This document shows, piece by piece, positions 12,300-23,274 of a stretch of 64,000 nucleotides of DNA. Positions within the stretch are counted from its first letter, which is position 1. Each line of letters begins with the position of its first letter. Source of the DNA: Tilletia caries. Taxonomy: Eukaryota; Basidiomycota; Exobasidiomycetes; Tilletiales; Tilletiaceae. Both the position numbers and the translations under genes were made by a program. Under the pieces are notes generated by a model that did no database searches, was not told where the DNA came from, and saw only the letters and a program-made list of their open reading frames with translations. The stretch is taken from contig JALUTQ010000007.1 in NCBI GenBank assembly GCA_032718865.1, positions 434,001 through 498,000 of the forward strand. The letters are read 5' to 3'.

Positions 12300-13503
12300 G
12301 CATCATCCCGCAACAAGCGCAATGCCCATGATAATCCCAGAACAGCGGCTTCGTCTTCGGCGGTGGCGGTGCTGCCACTGGAACGATACAGCCGTCAAGC
12401 TAAGTCTGCAGCTCGATGCTGACTCGGAGTCGCGTCCCATTGCCTTCCTGGGTTCCCCTACAGTCGGCTGTCATCTTGCTCCAAGCTGAATGAGAATGGC
12501 AACAGTCACTTTTGCGACCCCCAGAATGAGCTGGTACTGTATGTACGCAAGGTAGCTCTCTGTTCTTACTCTGGTTACTTGTAGCTAAGAGAAATATCTC
12601 GCTTGTCCTCACGGTGAGTTGCAAGGAATCGCGCATGGAACGTTTCTATTTTCGCTTTTCACAACGTCTCAATCTACGCATCACCACCATCAGTCTTTCA
12701 CTCATATTTCACAGCTATTTCCCCTCAAGTCAGTGAAGTCACCAACGACTGTGATGGTACTTTGCGGGCACATGACCGTTGGCCAACGCCCAACCCCGAT
12801 GAGTCGTGCTTTATGATCCAAAGGGGGGCGTACGCACGGGTTGCATACCTCGAACGTAACGCCCTTTGCGCCAGCCCAGCGCTTTTCCCACTGGAGCTAG
12901 CTCACGCAGCTGATGCAACAGCGTCAAGCTCTGCTCGAGAGGCGGATGCGTCGCATATTACGGCAAAACACACCCCGTCCATATTACTTATGTACCTCGG
13001 GGCCATCGTCTACGTGTATATGTATGTTCGACTGGCCCTTGACCCTTGTACCAGAAGGTGTGCGTGATTACGTGCGCATCGGCCATCGGACTTATCTAAC
13101 CAAAGGCCGTCTCATCATGCATCATGGGTGACAGAAGCGAACGTAACTCTCATAATCATTTGAGATGACAGAAATGACTTGGCGAAGTCCCTGACTCACT
13201 CCCGTTTTCATTTGGGTTTCAGGAACGCTGTCTCTTGTATGTCTACGCCCGCATTAACTGGTCGCCCCCAACTCTCCGCGTTTCATTCCCCGTAGAAGCC
13301 CTGGAATCTGGCGTGGTGGATATGGCTTCCTTATAAAGGGCAGCTTGCGTCCGACAGATCCACTTCACTGACCTTTCCCTTATCCGATTCCTCCTCTCAC
13401 ACTTACCCTCCCACCTACCCTCTAACTTCGCCACTTCCTCACTTCACCATTCCCTCACTCCCTCTGTCATCCCATCCCACAAACTTCTGAAGCAACGAAA
13501 ACT
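12300..13503 (+). repeat. Diverged copy of the accessory locus, 5' part
   Basis: From about 12300 the sequence aligns by eye with 28520-27330 (minus strand), and from about 12575 also with 35630-36580 (plus strand). Shared landmarks are GATGGTACTTTGCG, a CGAGAGGCGGA block and the TATA-bearing promoter before gene A. The fragment at 12340-12420 (GGCGGTGGCGGTGCTGCC) matches the block near 28470, which has no counterpart on the right arm. No complete gene is seen here; it is the 5' flank of gene A. Confidence 0.65.
13332..13337 (+). promoter_or_regulatory. TATA box of gene A
   Basis: TATAAA lies 172 bp before the gene A start. The same context (TATAAA followed by GGGCAGCTTGCGT) precedes gene D. 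Confidence 0.6.
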
Positions 13504-13818
13504 ATGCGTGCTTCTCAAGCCCTCGTCGTGCTGATTGCCTGCACCCTTGTCGCAGGACAGCCCATCAAGCAAGACCACCTCAAGCAAGTGAGTACCTTGA
13601 CCGTATCCTGAACGACACGAACCCACTCCTGAGCCATTTCTCCATCTCAACAGCCCGCCGAGACCGTCCGCGACCTGAAGGAGATCGAGAGTGCCGATGC
13701 TGCTGCTGTTGCTGCACACTTCAACGGACCTAGTGAGAACTTTCAGATGAAGCCTGGCAGCAAGCCCGTCAAAGGTTTTGGCTTTTCGCACGACGGCCGG
13801 GGTAAACCATGGCAGTGA
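13504..13818 (+). CDS. Gene A: small secreted peptide precursor, single C-terminal motif
   Basis: Two exons, 13504-13587 and 13654-13818, with a GTGAGT...CAACAG intron, give 82 residues. An N-terminal signal peptide is evident (MRASQALVVLIACTLVAGQP, about 20 residues). A short acidic spacer follows (ETVRDLKEIESAD), then the C-terminal end GFGFSHDGRGKPWQ. That end is one unit of the motif shared with genes B to E. The signal peptide, intron position and first half match gene D almost exactly, so A looks like a short paralogue of D lacking the repeat exon. The function is unknown; secretion is inferred from the signal peptide. Confidence 0.75.
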
Positions 13819-15579
13819 GCATCGCTTCTCGTCAAAGGTTGACGGTCCTCCATCCCAACGTATCCTTCCTTCTCTCCGACCAAACTTCGGACGTCCGCTA
13901 AGTCTTCGACTCCAAGCTGCGGTGCCTCGTATGTCACCCAACCCTACTGGCTCGCGTTGTGCGTGTACGACGACCGCCCGTCAACTTTCTCGCGTCCGCA
14001 ACCCCACCACTTCGACCATCGCACCTCCATCCTTCTACGTCTGCCATTCACCCTCACACCTCACACATCAATGCCCGACTCTGAAGGCGGTCGCCGCTCG
14101 CGTTACGTTCCAGCTCATCTGATGTACGATACAACTCTGCCTGTCACCACCTCTGACCGTCTTCGTCCGCTTGTCACCCGTTTCTATCGCCCCCTTTTCT
14201 TTGAATTTCACTGATGTTGTCACGTCCTCACGTCCTTCTCTTTGTTCGTCTGATGATTTCACGGACCTCGTTCCAGACTTTTGACATGCGAAAACAGGGT
14301 CAAGCAATATTCACATGGGCGTTCACTATTCATTGAGAGAGAAAAAGCGCCTGGATACCCGTTATCCGTACTTCAGCACCTCAGCATGCGAGCATGAGTA
14401 ACGCAAAGATGTCCGATCGGAGACGACATGCGTTCTCACGTACAACTCTCCGCCGAACATGTTGCACGCACGGAAAGCCGACGCCAAGGCTTTGCGAGGC
14501 CGCGATATGCGGGACGGACACATCTGGCTCCCATGCTGGACAGTTATGTTCGGAGCTCTTCATCCGTAATTCTGCTCGCTGAAAAAAAGCTTCGCCCGAC
14601 GCCCCGAGACGAGAATGAAAGAGGAGCGACCCTTGGTTGCTGTATTGAGGACATCCACAAACTTGGATATCGTCTTTCTCCTTCAAGGTCATTCCCAGAA
14701 GTCGGACTTCGATGACCTGCAGAAATCTAGTATCGTTACATCGCGGAGAGGGCGGCAAAAAGTCAGACATCACTCGCAAAGTAGGCATCGTCCAATGTGG
14801 ACTCATCGCCCAGTCCCAACCCTTTCATGTCCGAAGAGCACGGACTAGAGGCACTTTGCGCTGAGGATATCTCATTTCTACAGGTTGCGCGAACGTTTCC
14901 GACTTCATATCGTGATGGGTGCGTTGCTGGACGAGCTCGGGGTTAACAATCAGCTCACTTTGCGTCCGAAGTCCTTACTCCTTGGCGACTTTTCCATCTA
15001 CATACGTATCATAGGACCATGCCATCTCGGAGATGCGGGCACCTTGGAAAGGCAGGCTTTCTCAGCAAGGACAGAATGGTGGCGGTCATCTCTCTCGTTC
15101 GCAGGAATGCCGCAATTTTCATTCGTTCTCAAGGTTCTCAGAACTCAGAACTCTCGTAAGAACTTCCACGGTTCCATGCTAAGGCTCCTCATGTCGAAGA
15201 GATTATTCCGCCCCATTCAACTCCGTCTTCCACGCGGAGACTTGTCAGAGAACAGATGTCAGAGACGATTCTATCCCTAGAAACTCAGGAGCGGTGGAAC
15301 ACTTTCTCCGATCGCCCTTTCGCCGTGTCCGAGGACAAAGACGAGACGGCCGCCCTCTGCACCCTGTATTTGCCTATATATACGGCGCCTCCGCTGACAC
15401 CTTTCCTCCCTCTTCTTATCCTCACTCACCCAGCCACCCAGCCACCCAGACATCCACTCATCCAGTCTTCCACCCACTCCATTCAACCAACATCTCTTAT
15501 TCTTCTTCCTCATCCATCCGTGAGAAGAACTCATATCGCTTCATATCCCCTCACTTCTACTTCCAAACAGCTGCACATC
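13819..15579. other. Conserved intergenic block between genes A and B
   Basis: It aligns by eye with the D-to-C interval on both inverted-repeat arms (37548-39560 and 26337-24325). The first 500 bases are a 3' flank shared by genes A, B and D (landmark GTGCGTGTACGACGAC at 13957). No convincing ORF is present; conserved patches such as CGCGATATGCGGGACGGAC have no assigned role. Confidence 0.5.
15375..15382 (+). promoter_or_regulatory. TATA box of gene B
   Basis: TATATATA lies 205 bp before the gene B start. The same box with the same flanks (CCTATATATACGGCGCC) precedes both copies of gene C. Confidence 0.6.
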
Positions 15580-16419
15580 ATGATGCGAGTCCTTCACCCC
15601 TTCGTCTTGCTGATCTTCCCCATCCTCGTCGCTGCTCTGCCCTTGCACGACAGCGGCGTTGTTCAGGTGAGCTAACGAAGTACTGGTCGCACCCTTTCCA
15701 CGTTACGTCTCGCTCATTGCAACGTTTCTTCCATAGGATCCGACTGCCCCGAGCAAATTGGCAGCCCGCTTCAGCTTCGATCCGTCGTTCTCCCGGTCGA
15801 TGCCTTCGGCGGCCGACCATTTCAAAGAACATAACCCAGCCGGTGAGCACTGGCTTGCTTCCTCTGGAGAGTAGACATTTCATGTATCTGATCTGATGTG
15901 ATCATTTCCTCCTTTTCAGCGCCACCGCAACACCCTCACGCGCTCTCAGGATCCCTCGAGACTTCGGTCCTGGAGAAGCGCAAGAAAGTCATCAATCCCC
16001 CCACGGCGGGCTTCGGCTGGTTGCCCGGTGGACGCGGACCTTCCTGGCCCAGGGCTAACCGCGGCGAACAGACTGAGCCCACGACAGAGGCTGCCAAAAC
16101 ACTCGGTGTCTCTGGTGCTCCTGACGTTGTCGTAAACGAATTAAGCGCCACCGCCGACCTCGTCAAAAAGAGCGCCAATTTCTTTGGCGAGAGTTTGTTC
16201 GGGATGAGCAAAAACGGCGATGGAGGGCAGTGGGGTCGGCCCGCTCGCGCCACCAAGGACGAGAAACGGTACGCAGTATCGAAGGTTTCTCAAGCCGACT
16301 CTACTGAGGTCAAGAGGGCCAATGCGGTGGTTCTACGCCCCGGAGATGCGTATCATCCCGGCCACAACGTCAAGGCATTTGGCTTTGGGCCCGGTGGCGA
16401 AGGTCCTGGGTGGCACTGA
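15580..16419 (+). CDS. Gene B: secreted repeat-peptide precursor, C-type 5' half and D-type 3' half
   Basis: Three exons (15580-15666, 15737-15842, 15920-16419) join in phase to 230 residues. The signal peptide is MMRVLHPFVLLIFPILVAAL. Three motif units follow: GFGWLPGGRGPSWPRA, LFGMSKNGDGGQW, and the C-terminal AFGFGPGGEGPGWH. Dibasic sites (EKRKK, VKK, DEKR, VKR) lie between and before the units, as expected for Kex2-type processing; the last site would release a C-terminal peptide of about 33 residues. Exons 1-2 and the start of exon 3 match gene C. From the ELSATADLVKK region to the stop, and through the 3' flank, it matches gene D, so B looks like a recombinant of the two. The function is unknown. 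Confidence 0.78.
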
Positions 16420-17178
16420 GCATTGCTTCTTGCCAAGATGGACGATGGTCTCCTGGAACGTCCTCCATCCGAACTTGTAGTTCACGTTGTGCGTGTACGA
16501 CGACCGCCCGTCAACTTTCTCGCGTCCGCAACCTCCCCACTTCGACCATCGCACCTCTATCCTTTTTACGTCTGCCTTTCACCCTCTCGCACCCCCCAGA
16601 TCAATGCTTGACTCTGACGGTGGTCGCCGCTCGTGTTACGTTCCCGCTCATTTGATGTACGAGACAGCTCTGCCTGTCACCACCTCTGAACGTCTTCCGC
16701 CCGCTTATCGCACTTCTCTATCACCCCCCTTTTCTTTGAATTTCACTGATGTTGTCACATTCTTATTTCTCACGCCCTGCTCTTTGTCCGTCTGATGATC
16801 TCACGGACCTCGTTCCGCGCTCATGACATGCGAGAAAAGGGTCAAGCAATATTCACATGGGTGTCCACTGAGTGAGAAGAAGGGCCTGACCATACATAAT
16901 CGTCATCCATATCAATATGACAATCATGCTCTTATGCATACAAATGTCTCTCCACCAAGCATGCACAGCAGCGATCCTCCTTCGGACAGGATGGTCGGGT
17001 CCATATTCACTATCGGGCCAAGTCGTTGACGCTCTACATCGCCGTCTCTCCTACATGGGGCTTGTTAATTTCCCCCTTTGACCTTTGCTCCTCTTTTTCC
17101 TCCCATTCCCTCATCTTCCTCTTCCTCCTCTTCCTCCTCTTCCCTCTTTTTCCTTCCTTAGTAGCTGCAGACATCAGG
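16420..17178. other. 3' flank of gene B
   Basis: Positions 16480-16860 repeat the 3' flank seen after genes A and D (GTGCGTGTACGACGAC). From about 17050 a pyrimidine-rich tract (CTTCCTC repeats) leads into TAGTAGCTGCAGACATC, which is also found at 42210-42235 on the opposite strand. No gene is seen. Confidence 0.5.
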
Positions 17179-17183
17179 GAGGG
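17179..17183 (+). repeat. Left target-site duplication GAGGG of the copia element
   Basis: GAGGG directly before the 5' LTR matches GAGGG at 21758-21762 after the 3' LTR. The uninterrupted site is present on the minus strand at 42205-42209. Confidence 0.9.
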
Positions 17184-17283
17184 TGTGAAGTGGAGGTCCG
17201 GGCCGGACTGCCGTGGGTGCTGCGTGTCCCTTCTTCCATGTAAAACTTCCTGCTGTCAATGAGAACCACCATCAGTTTCCACA
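17184..17283 (+). repeat. 5' LTR of copia element
   Basis: It starts TG and ends CA, is 100 bp long, and matches the 3' LTR at 21658-21757 base for base in my reading. Confidence 0.92.
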
Positions 17284-17296
17284 GGTTATGAGTCCA
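17284..17296 (+). promoter_or_regulatory. Primer-binding site
   Basis: GGTTATGAGTCCA starts immediately after the LTR. Its complement, TGGACTCATAACC, looks like the anticodon arm of initiator tRNA-Met (CAU anticodon in CTCATAA). This fits priming from an internal tRNA-iMet fragment as in Drosophila copia and Ty5; it is inferred from general knowledge of that arm. Confidence 0.6.
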
Positions 17297-17322
17297 CTGC
17301 TTAACCCTTAGCTACTCACAAG

Positions 17323-20300
17323 ATGTCAAGTTCCTCGGAAAAGTTGCGCGAAGGCATCGCGCCCCTGCTCGGGCCCAACTACCGACTGTGGTCGGAGCGC
17401 GTCAAGACGGTCCTGCGATCCAACGGCTACTGGTCCGCCGTTGCGCCCGGGACACCACCCGGTGAGGGGGCAGCGGCGCAGGAGCTTAAGGATTGGACGA
17501 CGGCCAACGCCAAGGCATACGGCTGCATCTTCCTTACCACCAGCGACGAGATCCAGACGGACCTGGCCCGACTCGGTACGGAGGACGCGAAGGTTCTCTG
17601 GGACTACCTCCGCGACGAGTATCGGAGCACGTCGGTGGAGGCAAGGCTCCAGCTCAAGAGCGAGCTGCTCGACGCGCTGACGGCCCCGAAGGAATCGATG
17701 CGCGACCACATTGGACAGCTTGCCGGGCTCTACGAGCAGCTGCTCCAAATCGGCAAGCCGGTCGACGAGGAGGAGCGGTGCATCGAGCTCCTCTGGAGCC
17801 TGCCCTCCGCGTACCGAGGCTTCAAGTGGAGCGCGAGCGCAACGACGTCGTGGACGGAGCTTCGGTCGAAGATCCTGGAAGCGGAACGGTCCCTCAAGCG
17901 TGAGGATGAGAAGGACGCCAAGACCCGACAGGACGCTGCCTTCGCGGTCTACCACGCGCCCAGCCCTGCAAAGAGCAGCGGCAAAGGAGGCTCTCCGGCG
18001 AGCAGGCACGGAAGCACTTCGAAGGACGGAGGGTCCTTCGGCGGAGCATGTTGGCTCTGCAAGCAGAAGGGGCATCGGTTCTACGACTGCCCCCACATCG
18101 ACTCGGCGCAAGACTTCATCAACACGAAGGTTGATGGCAAGAAGCACCAAGACACCGCGGCCATGGCGCGAGAAGCCAAGCCGCAGGCTACGGACAACCC
18201 CGCCGATGTTGACTTTGCCTGCGTGGTTGGTGCCAGCACGATGGCTGGGCACTTCATCCTCGACACCGGCAGCTCTCGGCACATCGTCGCCAACGCATCC
18301 GGCCTCACGGACTACCGAGCAGCCAAGCCCGACACCGGCATTGAGTGCGCCAACGGAGGGCTCATGCCGGTCACAGGATACGGCAATCTCGTGGTCACGA
18401 CGCAAGCCGGCCTCAAGATCGAGCTCAAGGACGTCGCACACTGTCCCTCCGCCATTGGCAACCTGATCGGCGGCAAGCGCCTTACGAAGAGCGGGTGCTC
18501 GATCTCGTTCGACAACACGTCTGCAACGGTCACTGAAGGCGGTACCGGGCGAATCATCATGAGGGCATCGGTCATTGGCGAGAACTGGGTCGTCCCGCTG
18601 GAGTCAGCGACGACGGACTCGGTGATGGTAGCGTCGGAGCCAAGCGCCGATCCGGAAACGATGCACTGGCATCGGTGCGCCGGCCACGTCGGCGAGTCCA
18701 CCCTTCAAGTCCTAGCAGCAACGGGCACCGTCGCGGGCATGCCGAAGAAGCTCGGTCCGCTCGGATTTTGTTCAGACTGCGCCGAAGGCAAGATCGCGAG
18801 GAGCAAGCACCCGCGCATAGCAATTGGTGAGCGGGAGCACCGGCCACTCAGCAAGATCCATGTTGACCCTTTTGGCCCCGTCAATCTGAAGGATGGGCAG
18901 GCACTGGGCGGCGCGAAGTACGGGCTCATCATCACTGATGAGGCGAGCCACCACGTCTGGGTCAGCACGATGCAGTACAAGTCAGAGGCTGCAGGGATCC
19001 TCAAGGCTTTCCATGCCCAGGCGCTGACTCGCTACCCGGAGAAGCCAATCAGCCGGATCCGTACGGACAATGCGTCGGAGCTCAACTCGGCAGAGCTGTT
19101 GGAGTATTGGGCTACGCACGGGGTCAAGGTGGAACCGTCACCACGCTACGCGCCCCAGAGCAACGGGGTAGCCGAGAGGGCGGTGCGGACAATCACCGAG
19201 ATGTGTAGAACGATGTTGATTGCAGCAAATCTACCCGCGTCATTTTGGCCTGCAGCTGTGCGAACGGCAGCGTACGTGAAGAACAGAGTGCCGGCGACGG
19301 GATTGAGGAAGGGGGAGACGCCTTATGAGGCATTGCATGGGCGACCACCCAAGCCGGAGCGTCTCAGAATGTTCGGATGCATTGCATGGGCCAGGATTCC
19401 AGAAGCACAGAGGACGGGCAAGTTCAGCACGAAGGCTATGCCCTGCATATACCTGGGTCCAGCCTTCACCAACGCTTCCCGGTTGTGGGATCCCATCTCG
19501 AAGAAGGAGATGATCGAGCACTCGGTGGTGTTCGACGAAGAAGGAAAGGCGGGCACGCTGCTCGAGAAGGAGCAGAGCCGTCAATACGAGCAGCAAGTTG
19601 CGCAGCTCAGAGCCCTCAACCTCACCGGTGACGACGTCCAAGCGGGACGCGTCGAGAAGGAGCCAGTTCGGGTGGGAGGTCAGTTGGAGGTCGGAGAAGA
19701 CGTCCGAGCAGCGATGCAGGCTGTCTTGGACGAGGACGCTGCGCCAGAGGGAGTTCGTGATGCGATGGAACGAGCAGCTCGCGGACAATCGATTGCCTAT
19801 GACGAGATGGGCCGGATCGCGAGGCTGCTGGCCGACCTTCATCGCGAACTCGCGGCGCCAGAGGGAGAAGACAGAGGCGGCGAGAGTGGTCAGGCGACCG
19901 CACAGGAGGCCACCGCTGGACGAAGGAGCGCTCGGATCGCGGGACAGCCAGCGTTGGAGCTGTCTCTGCCGCCCTCCAGCCGAAAGCGGAAGGAACCGGA
20001 CGGTGCCTACACGGTGGGAACGTGCTTCGTCGTCATGGAGCCCAGCGAAGTCCCCTACGATGATCCTTGGTCCGTCGCGGAGGCAACACGGCGAACGGAC
20101 AGCAGGCTCTGGCTTGAGGCGATGCAGAAGGAACTCAAGTCGCACGATAGTCGGGGAACGTGGGAGATCGTCACGGCACCCCTAGGAGCGAACCTGGTCA
20201 GCGCCAAATGGGTCTTTCGGGTCAAGAGGAACGGAGATGCGACGATTCAGAGGTACAAGGCACGGCTAGTGGCGCGAGGATTCACGCAAGTTCAAGGCGT

Positions 20301-21606
20301 CGATTTCGAGGAGACCTTCGCCCCAACCTCACGCCTACAGATCCTTCGCTTGTTCTGCGCGCTCGTCGCTGTTCTGGACATGGATTTGCACCAGATCGAC
20401 TTTGAGACGGCCTACCTGAACGCGACTCTGACGCACGACATCTACATGCTGCCGCCGGAAGGAGTCGAGCTCATGCCGCACCAGGTACTGAAGCTGCGAC
20501 GGGCTCTGTATGGCCTGAAGCAGTCGGCTCACGACTGGTACGCGGTGCTCCGAGATTCCTTAACAACGATCGGCTTCGAGCAGTGCGCTCTCGATCCGAC
20601 CATTTACGTTCGGAACGGCGACAACCCGGCGATGCTGCTCGTCTACGTCGACGACATCTTGGTCGCAGCGCCGAAGGGAAGCGGTGTCGAGAAGGCGAAG
20701 GCCGAGCTCCTTGGACTGTTCAAGGGGACAGACTTGGGGCCGGCGCATTAATGCCTTGGGATTCGAATCGAACGAGACCGCAAGCAGAAGACGATCTCTT
20801 TGGACCAAGAGCGGTACGCCGAGGAGGTCCTCGCCCGGTTCGGCATGTCCGACTGCAAGCCGGCCAAAACGCCTATGATGGCAAAGCAGACGCTGAGGAA
20901 GGCGGTCGATGGCGAGGCACGAGCGGACAAGGCTCAGTATCAGGCTCTCGTCGGATCGATGGCATACTTTGCTCAAGGAACCCGTGCCGACCTCGCCTAC
21001 TACGTCAGTGTTCTCGGCAAGTTCTGCGCCGACCCTTCAGAAGCGCACTGGATCGCGGCGAAGCACGGCTTACGCTACCTATGTGGGACGTCTGGGACGA
21101 GGCTGGTGTTTGGGGGAGCGGAGGATCTGCAAGTGCGAGGATTTGTGGATGCGAACTGGGCTGCGGACAAAGACGATAGGAGGTCAATGTCAGGCTACGT
21201 GTTTACGGTTGGCGGAGGCGCGGTGGCTTGGGGCTCGAGGAAGCAGGGCGCTGTGGCTCTGTCTACGGCAGAGGCCGAGTACATTGCGGCGGGTGTTGCT
21301 GGGCGGGAGGCGATCATGCTCAAGGGAGCATTGACTGCATGTGGTCAGCTCGTTGGGACGATTACGGTGCACTGCGACAACCAGGCGGCAATCCAGTTGG
21401 TCAAGAACCCTGGATCACACCACGATCGCAGCAAGCACATCGACATCGTGCACCATTGGATTCGGGATCAGACTCAGCTGGGAGCTTTCGCGTTCGAATA
21501 CATCCCGACAGACCTTAACCCGGCCGACGCTTTCACCAAATCACTCGGCACCATCAAGCACAACCAGCACGCGGAGCGCATCGGTTTGGAATTGCGCAGG
21601 GAGTGA
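17323..21606 (+). pseudogene. Copia gag-pol, interrupted by one in-frame stop
   Basis: The frame runs from 17323 to a TAA at 20749-20751, then continues in the same frame to 21606. Visible parts in order: a Gag with a CX2CX4HX4C knuckle (CWLCKQKGHRFYDC, near residue 243); protease LDTGSS; the HHCC zinc-binding region before integrase; integrase Asp/Asp/Glu region (HVDPFGPV, RTDNASEL, PQSNGVAERAVR); reverse transcriptase (ARGFTQVQGVDFEETFAP; YVDD at about 20647); and RNase H (DANWAADK, STAEAEYIA). The stop falls between reverse transcriptase and RNase H, just after DLG. It could be a single CAA-to-TAA or TAC/TAT-to-TAA change, or a sequence error. It is not a homopolymer slip. Confidence 0.9.
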
Positions 21607-21646
21607 AGGACTGGAGGATAGGAACAGGCGGGATCAGGAGACTACG

Positions 21647-21657
21647 CAGAGAGGGAG
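21647..21657 (+). promoter_or_regulatory. Polypurine tract of copia element
   Basis: An almost pure purine run (CAGAGAGGGAG) lies directly before the 3' LTR, the usual site of plus-strand priming. Confidence 0.65.
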
Positions 21658-21757
21658 TGTGAAGTGGAGGTCCGGGCCGGACTGCCGTGGGTGCTGCGTG
21701 TCCCTTCTTCCATGTAAAACTTCCTGCTGTCAATGAGAACCACCATCAGTTTCCACA
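21658..21757 (+). repeat. 3' LTR of copia element
   Basis: 100 bp, identical to the 5' LTR, followed by GAGGG. Confidence 0.92.
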
Positions 21758-22218
21758 GAGGGCGCCCTCCGAGCTCAGCACAACGCGCGCCGAGAAGGCA
21801 CGAGGAACCGAAAGAGAGAGGATGGGGTTTGGGAGGGCTGAGAGAAGACTGCTGTCGAGTACGTTCCTTGCTGACCCGAGCAGATGGACTGGTAGGCTTG
21901 GCCATGTACACAGCTGACCCGGAGGGGCTACCACTCTGCCTACATTTCCTTTCCCTCAAACCTTTCCCACATATCCTCATCTGGTCCCCTCCCTTCTCCC
22001 CACCGCACACAACCGTGACAAAACTGACCCTTATCGGGTTCTCAATCTCCTCGTTGCTTCCCTTTCCGCAGGAGAGTTCCACCCAGCAGCCCCCCGCGGC
22101 AGACGTCCGACCGGCGACGGAGACTCCAGTCAGCCAGGCGCAGTCGAATAACAACAAGGCACCGAATTTGGGCGAGCATATCTTGGGTGTGTTTAGAGCT
22201 GGATATGGCTTGAAGTGA
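21758..22218 (+). pseudogene. Gene G (left copy): small conserved protein, disrupted by copia
   Basis: The last exon (22072-22218) encodes about 48 residues with SNNNKAPNLGE, conserved in the right-arm copy that ends at 41727. Upstream, APSELST is also shared. In this copy the copia element is inserted directly before that exon, and the splice donor read as AAG|GTACGA on the right arm is AAG|GCACGA here. Both changes suggest the copy no longer makes the normal product. The family is not recognised. Confidence 0.5.
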
Positions 22219-23274
22219 ACGGGAGTGTATGAGCGACTGGGTTGGGAGGAGCCTGGACCGGGACGAACATGCCACACCGTTAGGACTCAATCTTGCAAGT
22301 GATGTGATCTACGCTTCAGCAAGAATGCGAATACCAACATAAACGTACCCCGTGCTTTGGTCCGCGCCCTTCTCCTCTCCTATCTACGCCTCTGAATCGT
22401 CCCGGCTCAAGTCATTCATCATTCTCGTATCATCCTCGCCGCCTCGCCTCGGTCCTCGATTTCTTGATTCACATAACGCGCTCGAGCGCGCGGAACCGCA
22501 TGTTTACGGGCTCTGAAAACATCCCGCACTCGGCTTGGCTTCTATCGATCTCGATCTCGTCTCGCCTTCAATTATCTTCGCTTCTGAGACGACCGTTCAT
22601 GTGCTCCGCGCTGTGGTTCTTCCGTATTCTTCTTCTCTTATTCCTTGCCTGCCTGCCCCTGCTGCTTGTTCTGGCTTTGCGTTCTGTTCTCTTTTTCTCG
22701 TACCAAGTTTCCTGAATCCATATATGTGTGCAACGATCCTTCGTCACTTGCTTCTCCTTTACCTGCTGCTGTCGCGTTGCGACTCGGCGTGAGGAGACAC
22801 TGAGGGGACCTGACCTGACCGCTTGCCGTGGGGAGTGGAGCGGCTCGAAAAGGGATGGCTTCGCAGGAGAATGCGGTGATTCGAAGTGCGATGTGATGAA
22901 GTGAAGAGCGTGAGAAACGTCGAAGTGTATGTAAGCAAACAAGTGAATATCATATCATCAACATCAATTTCAGTGTGAGATGTGAGAGACAGTACAAAGT
23001 GGTGAGAATGGAAGCGAGTATGTAGCTGCAGGCGCGCTTCGGAATGAAGACGGGCCTGGGAGCTCGTCAGCTCGCGGAAGCGAAGCAAGGCTTGGTCAAG
23101 GAGGATGGCTTGTGTCGGGTGAATTTGGGAAGTGAAGAAACGTTCTGGAATCGGGTTCGATGTCGCTCGAAACAAAGTGGGGAGAACGATACGAGAGAAG
23201 AGATCAAGTATCGCTGCCTGAAGGGGACAGCAAAGGCTGGAAGCAGACAGTAGATCTCTTGGAGGCAGTAGCGT
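22219..23274. other. Intergenic, genes G to C (left arm)
   Basis: It is conserved with 40678-41726 on the right arm. Several open frames exist on both strands but none carries a recognisable feature; I treat it as intergenic. Confidence 0.4.

Larger units (their letters stand above)
17184..21757 (+). mobile_element. Complete Ty1/copia LTR retrotransposon
   Basis: The 4,574-bp element has two 100-bp LTRs that read as identical (TGTGAAGTGG...TTTCCACA) and a 5-bp GAGGG duplication. One gag-pol frame shows CCHC zinc knuckle, protease, integrase, reverse transcriptase and RNase H in that order, which is copia order because integrase precedes reverse transcriptase. Identical LTRs imply recent insertion, although the frame carries one internal stop. 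It sits in the outer part of the left inverted-repeat arm and disrupts a small conserved gene there. Confidence 0.95.

Noticed and set aside
17326..18441. A 371-codon minus-strand frame within the copia element
   Set aside because: Antisense to gag-protease; no domain of its own.
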